A DNA stretch of 64,000 nt from the NCBI GenBank assembly GCA_963402885.1, contig OY727100.1, forward strand, positions 17,763,395 through 17,827,394, given 5' to 3'. The notes below the pieces were generated by a model. It saw only the letters and a list, made by a program, of their open reading frames with translations. It did not search any database and was not told the DNA's origin. This DNA comes from Antedon bifida. Taxonomy: Eukaryota > Echinodermata > Crinoidea > Comatulida > Antedonidae. Of this stretch, positions 47,120 to 58,622 are shown piece after piece; positions within the stretch are counted from its first letter, which is position 1; each line of letters starts with the position of its first letter. The translations under genes were made by a program, and so were the position numbers.

Positions 47120-47225
47120 ATAACGCAACACAGCGACGTAAGGGATTTGACCAATCACAAGCGATGAATTATTCGAACTGTCGCTTGGATTGGTCAACTT
47201 GCTTGCGTTGCGTTTACATCCTTGT
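47120..47225. mobile_element. Foldback element, family C
   Basis: The arms AACGCAACACAGCGACGTAA and CTTGCGTTGCGTTTACATCC face each other. The centre is TTTGACCAATCACAAGCGA opposite TCGCTTGGATTGGTCAA. Confidence 0.6.
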
Positions 47226-47700
47226 TTTTGTTTTTATCCTCGTTTTCATTAGAAAGCATGTCCATTCTGATATTCAATCAAGAGGCTAGGCCTACTTTAT
47301 AATTTGCAAAAACTAAATGGCAGATGAGATTATTTAATAGATTTTTCCTTGGATGTAAAAAGTGCGACCTTCCCTTTTACGAGGCGCTTCGCAGCTGACA
47401 GTCAATCTGCGCATGCTCATAATCGTATATTTCTGACGACAGTGTCATTGCAATCAAGTTATTAACAAATTGAACAATATTATCATTTTTGTTAATTAAA
47501 CCACATTCTCACACTGGCTCTCTGGCTATAGAATTTCGATATTGTCTGTAAATAATGTGTGAAAATCAATCCAAGTTCGATCTGGTTTTAGTTTCTTGTT
47601 GCTTTCATTATAGGCTTATTTTAAGAGGGTGTCAAAGGTGACATTTTGCTGGTCTTCTTAACTAAGCTGTATACTTGTTCCGTTACATCAATTGATTTAC

Positions 47701-47810
47701 AAAGCATGGTTTCCCCACTGTTACGCAAGCAAGTGCGTAGGCGTACACTCATGATTGGTCAAATTTGCGTTGCGCTTACGTTCTTGAGTCGCGTCCAAGT
47801 GGGAAACGAG
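47701..47810. mobile_element. Foldback element, family C
   Basis: GGTTTCCCCACTGTTACGCA at the left opposes GTCCAAGTGGGAAACGAG at the right. The centre is ATGATTGGTCAAATTTGCG. Confidence 0.6.
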
Positions 47811-47865
47811 TTTTAATAACGGCGGCGTCGACCGTTCGGTCACAACGGAACAAGTGTGACTATAG

Positions 47866-48062
47866 CTTTAAGACCAATTTACACAGACGACCAGCGGTAA
47901 CGGTAAGCGGAAAACCGCGTAGCTTGTTCCATGTAGAGTCTGTATCTATCCTGAGCGGAAACCGCCCGTCCGCTCCGCGTTGTGTGTAAATGGTCATAAG
48001 GAATAACGTAGGTTCGATATTTGTATTACCGTTACCTCTCGTCTGTGTAAATTGGCCTTTAG
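47866..48062. mobile_element. Foldback element, family E
   Basis: CTTTAAGACCAATTTACACA then GACGA at the left matches the reverse complement of the right end (TCGTCTGTGTAAATTGGCCT). The inner arms GCGGTAACGGTAA and TTACCGTTACC pair too. It lies 55 bp from a family C element. Confidence 0.7.
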
Positions 48063-48727
48063 ACGTGCATCTAAACAAAAACAACACAAGGTGATTAGTA
48101 CATTTGGATTGATTATGTAGAGACAGTTGTAAATTTATGAAAAACACAACAAGACAGTCAATGTTGTAATCGTTTGAGACGTATTATTTAGAATCCAATA
48201 AAAGATGCATTAGACATCATTCGTTTAATTGGATATCGAGAGGGATAATTTAACGATTTTATAAAAGGGAAATATAATGGGATAACCATAATAATAAATA
48301 ATTGTAATTATCGACTGTTATTTTCACTAAATTCAGTAAATTTTAATTTGAAGTACGTATGTGTTCTATTGTAATTTCTGTCAGAAAAGATAGATTGAGT
48401 TTACATTTAAATTACACTCAGTTTTTTCTAAACTTGGGAGAACTGAAATGAATGTGATGCCAATAGAATATATTATTACTAACTGATTGTTCTTTTTCAT
48501 TTACATTCTCACGACTTTGTAAACTTTATTTTTTACATTTATAATTTTAGTTTATTTTAACGGTGGAAATGTTGTACTGGTTTCTGGCTGAAAATAAGTT
48601 GTGTGAAAAGATAAAATGTCAGGGAAAATCAGGATGCTTTTTAATTAGTCGATTCTCGGTACTGTTTTCTAAATTTGACCAGATCATTGACGTCATCACA
48701 TAAAAAAACATCAAGAAACACGTAAGG

Positions 48728-48800
48728 TGTTGTAATACGGAATTTGCATATTATACTGGCCAATTAATCATAGTGTGGAGGTACAGCATTGAGAAACGTG
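48728..48800 (+). repeat. Diverged repeat pair, copy 2
   Basis: GTTGTAATACGGAATTTGC, then TAGTGTGGAGGTACAGCATTG. It matches the copy at 46700-46770, about 2 kb away in the same orientation. Confidence 0.5.
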
Positions 48801-48939
48801 TGATTCAATGCCACAAAACAACGAAGAGGAACACGACAAAACTCATTTTGACGCCGCGTCTGTATAATATTGATACCTTCTGAAATATGAGTAGGCCGGC
48901 CTATGCGTTTAAATATCTTAGTAGTAGTACATGGACACA

Positions 48940-48945
48940 TTTATT
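48940..48945 (-). terminator. Candidate RSPH1 polyadenylation signal
   Basis: TTTATT on the plus strand, AATAAA on the gene strand, about 250 bp after the RSPH1 stop. Confidence 0.35.
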
Positions 48946-49195
48946 GTTGTTTTACAATCTGTTATTTTCTTTGTCACGGTGACAAGATTCCGAATTAAAA
49001 CTAATGAAAATGAATTTTCTCACATATTTTTAATTATATAAAATCGATTACAATAAAAAGAAATAGAGTGTCCATCCAATGATGATAAAATAATGACTCA
49101 TAAAGTGGAAATGTACAGAAATTGTTATTTTCTTCATAAAAAAAGTTTGGTAGAGTTCCAACAAGTTTGGATGAGACGAGTAGATATGTGAGCGT

Positions 49196-52100
49196 TCATT
49201 CTGCGTCTTCTTCTGCGACTGGAGACGGCGGCGATGGTTCTTCCTGGTCACCGCCTTCTTGCGCGTCCTCGGTTTCCATTTGCCCATTATTTTCAGCGGC
49301 TTCACCTTGAGCTTCAATACCTAAACACAAGAAACAGACGGATTTGTTTTAATTTAGCGCAATTTCAATTTCTTTGTTGTTGTATTTAATATTTTAATTA
49401 ACTCTCTGATGAGCAACCACTTTTGTCATATAGTTGAAAATGTCCTAATCAATTCTGTCACTGCGTCGGTCTAGTTTTTAATTGTAATTTTTTTTTCACT
49501 GAATCCTTGAAAAATCTGAAGCATTACATTGTTAGGGTTAGGGGTCTTGTTTAAGGTTCAAAGACGTCTAATTATACTAATAATCAAAACTTTGTACTGG
49601 TATTGGCCAACACGTCTAATTAGGTTTTAATACAATTCCGTAGGCCTTACCTACCTACCATAACAGAATGGAGTTGGCTATCTAGTAGACTTATCTTACT
49701 ATAGGCATAACATCTTTTGGTACTAGACCATGTGATACATTGCCTCTGCACAATGTGCAAGTTGCCCATAATTAAAGGAATACGCAAATAATGTGTTCTA
49801 TTTTTAGAAATACAATGAACTAATTTGGTATTAGTGCTTTTAAACTTCATTACAATTTCCAATTACTTATTCGAAATTCTGCACCTTTTGAATATTATAT
49901 TATACAAAAGCTTTAATGATTTTGTCAGTGTATATAGAGCATTGTACTGTCGATAATGAAACCAATTTTTCATCCAATATTAACTAATAGTTCCCTTTTC
50001 ACATCATACCTATCTACAGTTACTGTATTTTGTATTTCAAAACTACACAACACATTAACGATAAACTAAAACATTATTGTTTTTTTCTGAAGATTTTGTT
50101 AATTATACAATTTAATAGATTGTGATATAGTTGCATTTATGATATATTTGCCTTTAAATATTATATATAAATATATATATATATATCCAATCTGCAGAAA
50201 GTACAGTTTCGATCTTATTAGATCTCGACTTTAAAATAGTAATTGAAAAGCTGAAATTAATGTAATTACTGTAAATATAGATGGTATTGCTTTGGTGAAA
50301 TTTAAGAGGCCATATAGTTCATACCTCCAGCCTCAGCTACTCTTCTCATGCTAAGGGTGGCAAATAATGAATAGGTAGTACACAAAATATGACCTACATT
50401 GAGTCACACACATTAGCATAATTAAGAAAGATTAAGTCAAAAACAATCAACAACCTCAGAAATCAGAAGATATTCTACACAAATCTATGGGTTAATGTAC
50501 TATAATATACAGAGATGAGATAGACAGATGAATGAGAGGATGTGCCGAGCACTTTGGTGAAATTATTAATCTTATTTTATTAACATTATTATAATTAATT
50601 TAAGTAGGGCCAAATTAAAAAAAAACAGCTTATTCATATTCCTTATTTTCAACACACATAATATTTACTGTTTCGTCACTAAATTTAACTGAATTTTATA
50701 ATAACCAGTAGCCATGATTCACAATAAAACATTAGCTTTGGATACAAAATGGAAGAATTAGTCATGTGGTATTTTATGAAATGAAGTTAGATGTCACATA
50801 ATACCATGAACTGTTATAAGTGCTAAATGACAAGTCAGTTATGGAAACAACATGGAAGAAATTTAGCGAAAAAGATTTGATGATATATATAACCAACGTC
50901 ACACACTTTTACTGTATTTATTTGAATAGACACCCTGTGGTCTCCTAATTTCATTCGCTATTATTGCAAGGAACAATTAATACAGTAAAAATAGTTAACA
51001 TCAACTTATTATTATTGGGGGGGGGGGGGGAGGAGATTGTTGAGGGCTGTTTGTTTAATTTAGTGTAAAACGTTTACATAGGATATACTCAAAAAGGGCC
51101 TCTAGATACAAAATGACAACACATTTAATATCAAGAAGTGATAAAATACAATTTTTTTTTAAAATATGCTTAAGTTTAAAAAAAAATTATTACGCACCAA
51201 TTAATTCTACTATTATTAAAAATATACAGTAATACAGTACAGTATTGTGTATACAGTATATGAATGTGGCAGGGCGTTTATTTGAGGGAAACAATTTGAG
51301 GAGGGCATTTATTTTAAATGATGTTCAATGCAAGGTATTTATTTATTAAACAGAGGGAGTGGGATGGGAGGGAGTTATTCAAATAAATATGGTAATTGTT
51401 GCTAAAATGAAATGAAAATTTGACACCAAGACAAAGTTAGTCGGATACACAGCACATGTCTACCTTCTGCTGATTTTTCTTCAATAGTTGGTGCCTCCTG
51501 CTCTACTTCTGTATTTTCATTATTTTCTACCTCTTTTTCTGCTGTATTTGTGTAGAAAGAAGGTTACAAATGGCAGAATATCTAAATTTCTGTCAATAAT
51601 ACTGGATTTAGCGAGAAAAAAATGTTAAATCAAGCCATAAATGGTCAAATGGCTTGGAATCTTTTATTTAGTTTTCCCCTTTGCCTAGAAAAACTCTTGC
51701 CGTTTACACACACCTCATGGTGTCAACATTTTCAATTTGCATGGTGTACATCCCGGTGTAGTCTCTCCACGATTCGGTAATCAATTTATTAAAATTTTTA
51801 TTTGTTGTATGTTAATGTTAAATTGTATTTTCGTGATGGTCTCTAATGATCTTTGGCTGGATGGACCACCCTTATAAATTTTGTCGAAATAAATGAGCTT
51901 TGTTTAGGATTGAAAGAAACAGATGATTTTCGTGTACACAATAAAAGATAATGATTTCAATGATAATGATGCTAAAGAAAGCTTTCTGTCTAATAATAAT
52001 AGTGCCAGTTCTAAATTTTAGGAAATGTTGTTACCACGCCTCTTACCATTATCTTCATTCTCATCTTCGTCTTTTTCTTGGGCTTTTCTTTGTTCTGCCA

Positions 52101-54402
52101 GCTGTTCGGCAGCTGGGTTACGTTGACTTATTGCTGTTATTTCACCTGCCTTCCATTTCGGTATCATCACAGGTTGTGCATCCTCCTCTTCATTATCACC
52201 AACTTGATTCTAATTATAATTTTGGTTTAATATTATTATACAATAAACAATGAATATTTATGAAAGGAATAGGGAGACTCTTTTTATAGTTTTTTCACTT
52301 TTTTTTACTAAATCCATTTTCCACAGAAAAAATGTGCACTAATATCACTGATAATCAATGTGTGAAAAAAAAGATGAAAAAAAGACTAAAAATAGCAGAG
52401 CTCGAACAATTTAGTCACCTAATTAAACTAACCCAAAGGTAAAACACATGAATTAGAATTTCATTTTGCATGATAACTGTAATTCACATTGGTTTTAAAT
52501 GTTTAAATCATGGACTAGGCAAAATTCAACCAAGGTACAATTTATGAGGGCGCTAGATATGAAAACACTGATTTCAGCATATTGTCTGATACACAAATAC
52601 AAAAATGATGTGACGTGATGGCACTAGTAAACAAATGATACCAGAATGGGATGGCACTCACCTGTTCAATGGGTACATACTGCCCGTGTTGTTCACATCC
52701 AATGTCAAAAACATATTTACCTTTGCCTTGTGTCTGTAACAAAAAAAAAGGGTATATGATATAGTGTTGGTTCAGAAGACATATAAAGTACCATAGACCA
52801 AAGATTATTGGAGGGGTGGAAGATTAGTAGATTGTGCAGCAGACCTTACCTGATCATCCACCCAAAGGCCTTGATATCTGTGGTTATTATGTTTTAATTC
52901 TCCTGCTCCGTCCCGCTTGCCTTCAACCCACGTGCCTACGTATTTAGAACCAGTTTCTTTGTAGGTGTACTCCCCCTGTCCATGTCGTTTATGGCTCTGC
53001 CATTCCCCTTCGTAAATGTCACCGTTGGGATACGTGTACAATCCGTAGCCGTGTCTTTGGTCATCAACCCAATTTCCTAAAATTTAAAGAAATATATTTT
53101 AAATAATGTAATGGTATCATGCATTATATCAACATTACATTGCTTTTTGATTTGTCGTAAGGCACTGACATTGTAATGTTACTGCTCAGATGAGATAGCT
53201 TTTTTTATATTTCATACGCATCCAACAGCGAGTAACTCGCCAATTACAGGATGGATAAACTATTTTTATAATTTGAGGCTTACGGAGTGGAGTTGAAAGA
53301 GTTGTGAGTTACAACCCTGGCACTAGGTCAGGATTGAACCCTGGGATTGGTAGGCAAGCCTGTTAATCACCAAGCTACAGCTTCACCACTATTATGGTGT
53401 AATGACAATGAATTGTTACTGTACCTTCATATCTTGAGCCATCTGGATAAATAAACGTGCCTGACCCATGCTTCTTATTGTGTTTATATTCGCCGGTATA
53501 TCGTGCTCCATTTTTGAATTTGTACACACCCTGAAAAAAGTGTTCAGTCGGTATTTAATTATCTGAATTTAACATGCTTAACTTTAAACCTCAACTTTGA
53601 CCTGAATGTTGGAACGTCTCTGTCCAACAGTAAGTACTGTAATTGGGTGTCAGATAAAGATTAAATAATAAAGACACATACCCGTTAGACAATATACAGT
53701 GAAACTTGTGGCATTTAAATCAACCAGTTAAGTTTATAATGTGAGAATAATTACCTGACCATGTCGTTTGCCATGTTCATAAAGACCTTCATATATATCT
53801 TCATTTGGGAGAGTAGCTTTGCCGTGGCCATGTCGTTCATCTTTTTCATTACGTTCACCTTCATATTCCTAAACACAAACAAAGAATCATATTTCGAAAT
53901 TAATTTCCATTTTAAGTGGACAAATAAAATTGCTTGAATCCTAGGCTATTATAGACTAGCCAGTAGTTTAGTTAAGCCTACAAAAAGTACAATCACTATT
54001 CTTAAATTTCATATTATCACAATATATGTAGGCCTAGGCCTAGGCCCTAGTAGGCCTCTAGCTAGTAGGCCTAGCTTCTTTAGTTAGGCTAGCTACACAT
54101 AGCTAGGTTTACTATTAGATATCTCAAATCTACAAGGCCTAGCTAGCTCGGGCTACTAGCTAGGGTAGGAACCAATTCTACTAGCCTAAACTACACACTC
54201 GATCTAAAATGCACGATGCCGCGACGACGTCATTCACGCGATCGCTAGGCCTAGAGCCTAGCTAGCTAGGCTGGGCCTGGCTACTATGCTAGCTAGGCCT
54301 ACCTTCGAAGAAGGCCTATACTATGTAAGTAATATGTAAAACACGTACCCCTAAATATGGCCCCTGATCTTCATCATCAAAATCTGATCCAAGGTCTGAC
54401 AT
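49196..54402 (-). CDS. RSPH1: Radial spoke head protein 1 (MORN-repeat, axonemal)
   Basis: Radial spoke heads link the outer doublets to the central pair in motile cilia and sperm flagella; RSPH1 is a head component. Exons in gene order: 54349-54402, 53755-53868, 53425-53530, 52850-53076, 52662-52733, 52047-52209, 51464-51541, 49196-49320. They total 939 bp, 312 aa (human about 309), and all phases match. The N-terminus [20 protein letters not shown] is the acidic start of the family. Residues from about 20 to 190 hold six to seven MORN repeats, for example [36 protein letters not shown] and [18 protein letters not shown]. The C-terminal third is acidic and rich in Glu, Ala and Pro, ending [14 protein letters not shown] 15-bp microexon (phase-compatible, coding VAEAG, near 50325-50339) may be included between the last two exons. 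A perfect X-box lies upstream. Confidence 0.95.
51017..51030 (+). repeat. Run of 14 G
   Basis: An uninterrupted G run in an RSPH1 intron, preceded by ATTATTATT. Length is likely variable between individuals and may be error-prone in sequencing. Confidence 0.8.
53308..53395 (-). mobile_element. tRNA-derived fragment in RSPH1
   Basis: Minus strand: A-box-like TAGCTTGGTGATTAACAGG (53359-53377) and a perfect B box, GGTTCAATCC (53331-53340), 37 bases apart. It overlaps no coding exon (nearest is 53425). The acceptor stem is not convincing, so SINE head or pseudo-tRNA. Confidence 0.45.
54028..54312. repeat. AGGCCTA/CTAGCTAGGC-rich stretch
   Basis: Overlapping TAGGCCTAGGCCTAG and CTAGCTAGGC motifs in RSPH1 intron 1. 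It resembles the cluster at 23683-24085. Confidence 0.6.
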
Positions 54403-54511
54403 TTTGCGGATAAAAATGTGTTAATACTTAAGAAAATATTGGAAAGAAATCCTTCTCAACGAAATCAAGTTGTTGTTTATCATCACACGGTGGCGCTGCT
54501 GGTTTACAATC

Positions 54512-54525
54512 ATCACCATAGCAAC
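54512..54525 (-). promoter_or_regulatory. X-box (RFX site) upstream of RSPH1
   Basis: ATCACC-AT-AGCAAC matches the X-box RYYNYY-N(1-3)-RRNRAC at every position; on the gene strand it reads GTTGCTATGGTGAT. It lies about 110 bp upstream of the RSPH1 ATG. RFX factors activate genes of motile and sensory cilia in animals, so this site fits a motile-cilium gene well. Occupancy is inferred. Confidence 0.7.
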
Positions 54526-55919
54526 AAAGTAGTGGACTTGTCTATTAACATAATGGGTAAATCATTGATTTAAAAATAATACGTACGAAACGCATCAATA
54601 TTTTATTGTGTTATGAATTAAATATGAGAATTAGCATCCGTTATGTTGAATTGTGTCATTTCGAATAAGACATCGGATGTCACTCGCGTTTTACAAAAAA
54701 TGCGAATTACTTTATGCACAACATAGCCACCGCTTTTACAGCAATGGTACAATCCAGTACTTATTTGTAAATATTATGTAATAATGTGCTCTGTGTAATG
54801 GTAAAGTACTACCATATAATTAAAAGATTACTGTTAGGCTTAAAGTTATGTAATGTAAACTATAAGTTTTAAAATACAAGAAAAATATAAAATCGAAACT
54901 GGTTGATTAGAAAAAAAAAACTTGTAAATTGTTTAAAATAAATTCAAAGATACACGAAACTGTTTTTGTCTTCGTAAAAACAAAGAAATGTCGGTTGTCA
55001 GCAATCCGATTGAAAGATACATAAACGGACTAAAACATTATAAAAAGTGGTAAAAGTATAAAACCGTAACATTAAAAATCTTAAAAAATTAAAAATCGTA
55101 TTGTTACAAATTACATTCTAGAGACACCAGTGTCATCATTGCAATGTGTCGTTCTCTATCGTAGTCTATCCGTATTTTAAATAACTGTTTTTCGGAACTT
55201 TCTATACGGATTAATCGTTTCAGGTTACTACAAAAGCAACAACAAAAAGCAATCGATAGCAGCTGCCGTAATGTTACTCATCTTAATGTGTAGCCTATTT
55301 TGTATGAATTTTGAAACCAATAAACTTCTAATTTTGAGGCCGTTTTAATCTAAGTTAAATCATTGCTTTTTTTCCTTTTTGCTTAATTGATTTCTTAGTT
55401 TTAATTGTAATACGACCATATTTTTTATATTTTTAAATTCTGCGTTAGGCCTATTGTTTATTGACTTGCTGTGGGCCCCATAACATCAGTTCATGCTGGC
55501 TGGGTGAATTATGGTGAAATAAATAAATTATGGTAGAGAGTTGGAAGTGAAGTACTATTAAAATGAGTATCGCCAACGTGCGACGGTCTGAGTCTGAATT
55601 TCACTGATCTCTGAAATATACCGTTGATGGCAGCAAACACAAAATATTAAAATAACATTAAAATACAAACTTCATAACTTCATAAATCTGTACATATAAT
55701 TAATTTCAAATACAAAATTAAAACTACAGTAATAATCATTAGATAAATTAAAAATATAAAATGACATTATTTTACAATTTATTTAAAGCATGGGCATTGG
55801 CCTACACTTCGTGATGATATGCCATAGGATTAGGAGGCTTAGTATTATGGTATTGCACAACTTGACAGAAAGTTGCACGATTAATTTAAAATAAGGGAAA
55901 AAGAAAGAAACTCATGGAA
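54526..55919. other. Intergenic, RSPH1 to tRNA
   Basis: AT-rich DNA with no recognised gene. A LINE-tail-like GTGGGCCCCATAACATC... GAAATAAATAAAT lies near 55480-55530, similar to the insertion at 250-385. Confidence 0.6.
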
Positions 55920-55992
55920 GGGGATATAGCTTAGTGGTGAGAGCAATCGATTGCAAATCGAGAGGTCCCTGGTTCGAATCCGGGTATCCCTT
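55920..55992 (+). tRNA. tRNA-Cys (GCA), diverged copy
   Basis: A cloverleaf can be drawn. The acceptor stem is GGGGATA with TATCCCT (first pair G-U). The D arm is GCTT/GAGC with an eight-base loop. The anticodon loop is TTGCAAA (anticodon GCA). The T arm is CCTGG-TTCGAAT-CCGGG and the discriminator is T. No intron. The terminal pair of the anticodon stem (A-G) is mismatched, and the D loop is one base longer than in the copy at 57324. A T5 run follows (ATTTTTACAG), a usable Pol III terminator. It may be a weakly functional gene or a young pseudogene. Confidence 0.8.
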
Positions 55993-57323
55993 CATTATTT
56001 TTACAGTTTACTCCTAATGAAATTCAATCGTAGCCCTATATTAGATTAAATAACAATTTTGTAGGCCTATATAGACGATGACTTTTTTAAATCATGGATT
56101 TATCTTGAAATATAATTGCATTTACTCCATTTTATGTATTTTGCTTGTAATTATAAAATCAATGGCATACTGTGATACGGCGAATACCGGGTTGGATTAG
56201 TCTCCCCACCAATTTGGATCGACAGAAAATACGTTTGAAGTTTTGATTAAAATAACACCACACTTAGTCAATGGAAGAGTAGAACTTCACTCGTTATTTA
56301 ATTGAATCAAACTTTGACCTCATTTAATTGTAAAAATGAATGATAGAATATTATTAAGGTAGGCCTATTATTGTTGTGTTTCTAAAAGAAAAAGAAACAA
56401 TTATGGGGTAATGACGTGTTTATTTGAGAGAAAGTTAGAAGGGGGAAACAGTTTTATATTGTTTATTAATATTATAAAAGTTGCCCTTATTTATTTGTTT
56501 ATATAATTATGCATTTTCAAATGTTTATCGGCTGAACTTGTTGTTTTTATTATTGCTTTTTTTGTTCAATTCCATCTGTATTTTTTGTTTATATTTGTAA
56601 AGGGGGTTAAACTAGATTAGAGAAATCTATTTTTAACCTCTTATTGCCATGCTGTAATTGTTTTTAAAATATATATATATATATTGTTGGTGGCAATAAC
56701 AGTTGAATATTCGGGTAAATAAAAGAATTCAATAGGTATATGCCTGCATATCTTTAAAACAAATACACATAATGCTTCTGCTCATTTCATTTGAAAATTA
56801 TATTAATTTGAGTATCATGAACCCAACGGACCTATACATGTGGCTAACAGCTTGAATATTACTTTACTCATAATAGATAGTATCTCTATGCTTTACTCAA
56901 CGTCTGCAATGTGAAAATTCGTATTTAAACCAGTTATTAATTTAACCAAAATAATTTTCTAGAAGTTGTTAATGTCTAATATAATTCATCCAGAACACGA
57001 GTAAGGTCATTTCTTGATTACTAATTTGTTATTGTCATACACCAAATTTAATTGACAAGAAAACAACATATAATTAATTTAGTTTTTTTTAGAGAAAAAC
57101 GTCTATAAATATATTTAAAAAACAGTCAATTCAAAAAGCCATTGATATAATTTGAAACATTCACTGACACTTACTATATATTCGACACGCATCAGTGATC
57201 ATGGTGAATGAAACCATACGGAACTTTAAAACCCACAACAATAATACCGTAAAGCACCTTGTATTATTGATAATCATGCAAACGTGGCAGTGTAACGACA
57301 TATCTGCTTAAATAAATTAAGAA
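55993..57323. other. Intergenic between two tRNA-Cys genes
   Basis: No coding exon seen. A possible LINE tail (GGGGGTTAAACTAGATTAGA, then a (TA)n run) lies near 56600-56690. Confidence 0.6.
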
Positions 57324-57395
57324 GGGGATATAGCTCAGTGGTAGAGCATTCGACTGCAGATCGAGAGGTCCCTGGTTCAAATCCGGGTGTCCCCT
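57324..57395 (+). tRNA. tRNA-Cys (GCA)
   Basis: A canonical 72-base gene. Acceptor GGGGATA/TGTCCCC is fully paired (one G-U). D arm is GCTC-AGTGGTA-GAGC. Anticodon stem TTCGA/TCGAG surrounds loop CTGCAGA, anticodon GCA. Variable loop AGGTC, T arm CCTGG-TTCAAAT-CCGGG, discriminator T as expected for tRNA-Cys. No intron; CCA is not encoded. A T6 run lies just downstream (CATTATTTTTTG), a Pol III terminator. A second copy lies 1.4 kb upstream on the same strand. Confidence 0.95.
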
Positions 57396-58295
57396 CATTA
57401 TTTTTTGTACCTTTTTGATATATTAAATTAAGGCAATGTTATATAGTTCTGTTGTATAAATATATCATTAGCAATTAATTTTATATAAACATTATGGAAA
57501 AAAAAATATTTTTCATAAAAAACGTTTTGTGGAATAGGCATGCCATTTCAATGTAGTTTTGACCAAAAATTCCATCGGAAAAAAATCACTTACCAAAACC
57601 ATAATTGAAAGGGGTAAGGGAGGAGAAATGAAAACAAAGCCTATCGACAACAGTTTTTTTTTTTCAATTTAGGCCTACAAGTTTATTTTGTCTGTGAAAT
57701 TATTATATATTATTTTAATTAATTTTTTTCTGGACTAACGTTATTAAGATTTGAATCTTACTGAAAGTTTGATTTTATTCATATCGATTTTTCGTATTGT
57801 TGGGGACAAAGAACGATTTAGATCAAGAATCAGTCTAAAACAGTTACGAACATTGGTTTTTCTTTATTTATATGTTTGTTAATACTAACAGTTTTTATAT
57901 TATGGCGATTTGCATGCAGAATCAGTCGGCGGATTGGTAATCTCTTCACATAAGATTCAGGCCTTGTTTTGAGGCGTGAGAGTGCGTTTCACCCTCGCAC
58001 ACTCCAATGCCATTTACAGCACATTTTACATTTAGTAATCTTCTATACACGTCACACCTAACGCACACCTGAATTTGTTTACGAGTTGTAGCACATTTTC
58101 GAAGACCTGATAATACTGTACAGGTCAGGTTCTTCGCCTTCTTGTCTCTGTATTCTCTTCAAATTATCCATGTTCTTTGTATTTGTCAATTTTTGGTTTG
58201 ATATCCACCGTAACGATACCACCGCTGTAACTCAACGTTACGAATAGCAGCACATAACCACCTGTAGAATGCTAATTATATGTGTGTGGCAATTA

Positions 58296-58605
58296 TAGTG
58301 GCATTAAAGAAATACTTTCATTGTAGTTTTAAATGTCAGACGTTTTTTTAATACCAGCGTCACGTACACATTTTAGTTCGATAATATTCGTACTTTTTAT
58401 CATTATTACAACTCGTATTGACATTGAATTTCTTTTACTACGTGGAAATCAATAAAACACAAACAAACTAACGAAATAAAAGCGGATACAATATTGACTA
58501 TTTTCCTTAAATAATTTTATATCAATTAATTTGCACGTGTCAAAAAGAACTGAACATTTTAATAGTTTATTCCGATATGTATGACGTTTTTTTGTATTAG
58601 TAGGC
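58296..58605 (+). repeat. Direct duplication, copy 1
   Basis: About 310 bp from TAGTGGCATTAAAGAAATAC to ATGTATGACGTTTTTTTGTA. It repeats at 58623-58945, offset by about 327 bp, with small indels and substitutions. No ORF. Confidence 0.85.
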
Positions 58606-58622
58606 CTATAGTGAGTTTACAA

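Larger units (their letters stand above)
43541..49195. other. Repeat-rich interval upstream of the GABBR2-like gene
   Basis: The GABBR2-like 5' UTR and promoter should lie here but I could not fix them. It contains family C elements (44165-44690, 47120-47225, 47701-47810), a family E element (47866-48062), a tRNA-derived fragment (45475-45556), a CpG-rich dispersed element (45965-46600) and a diverged repeat pair (46700-46770, 48728-48800). No coding exon was recognised. The ORF at 44273-44611 only translates the tandem array. Confidence 0.55.
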
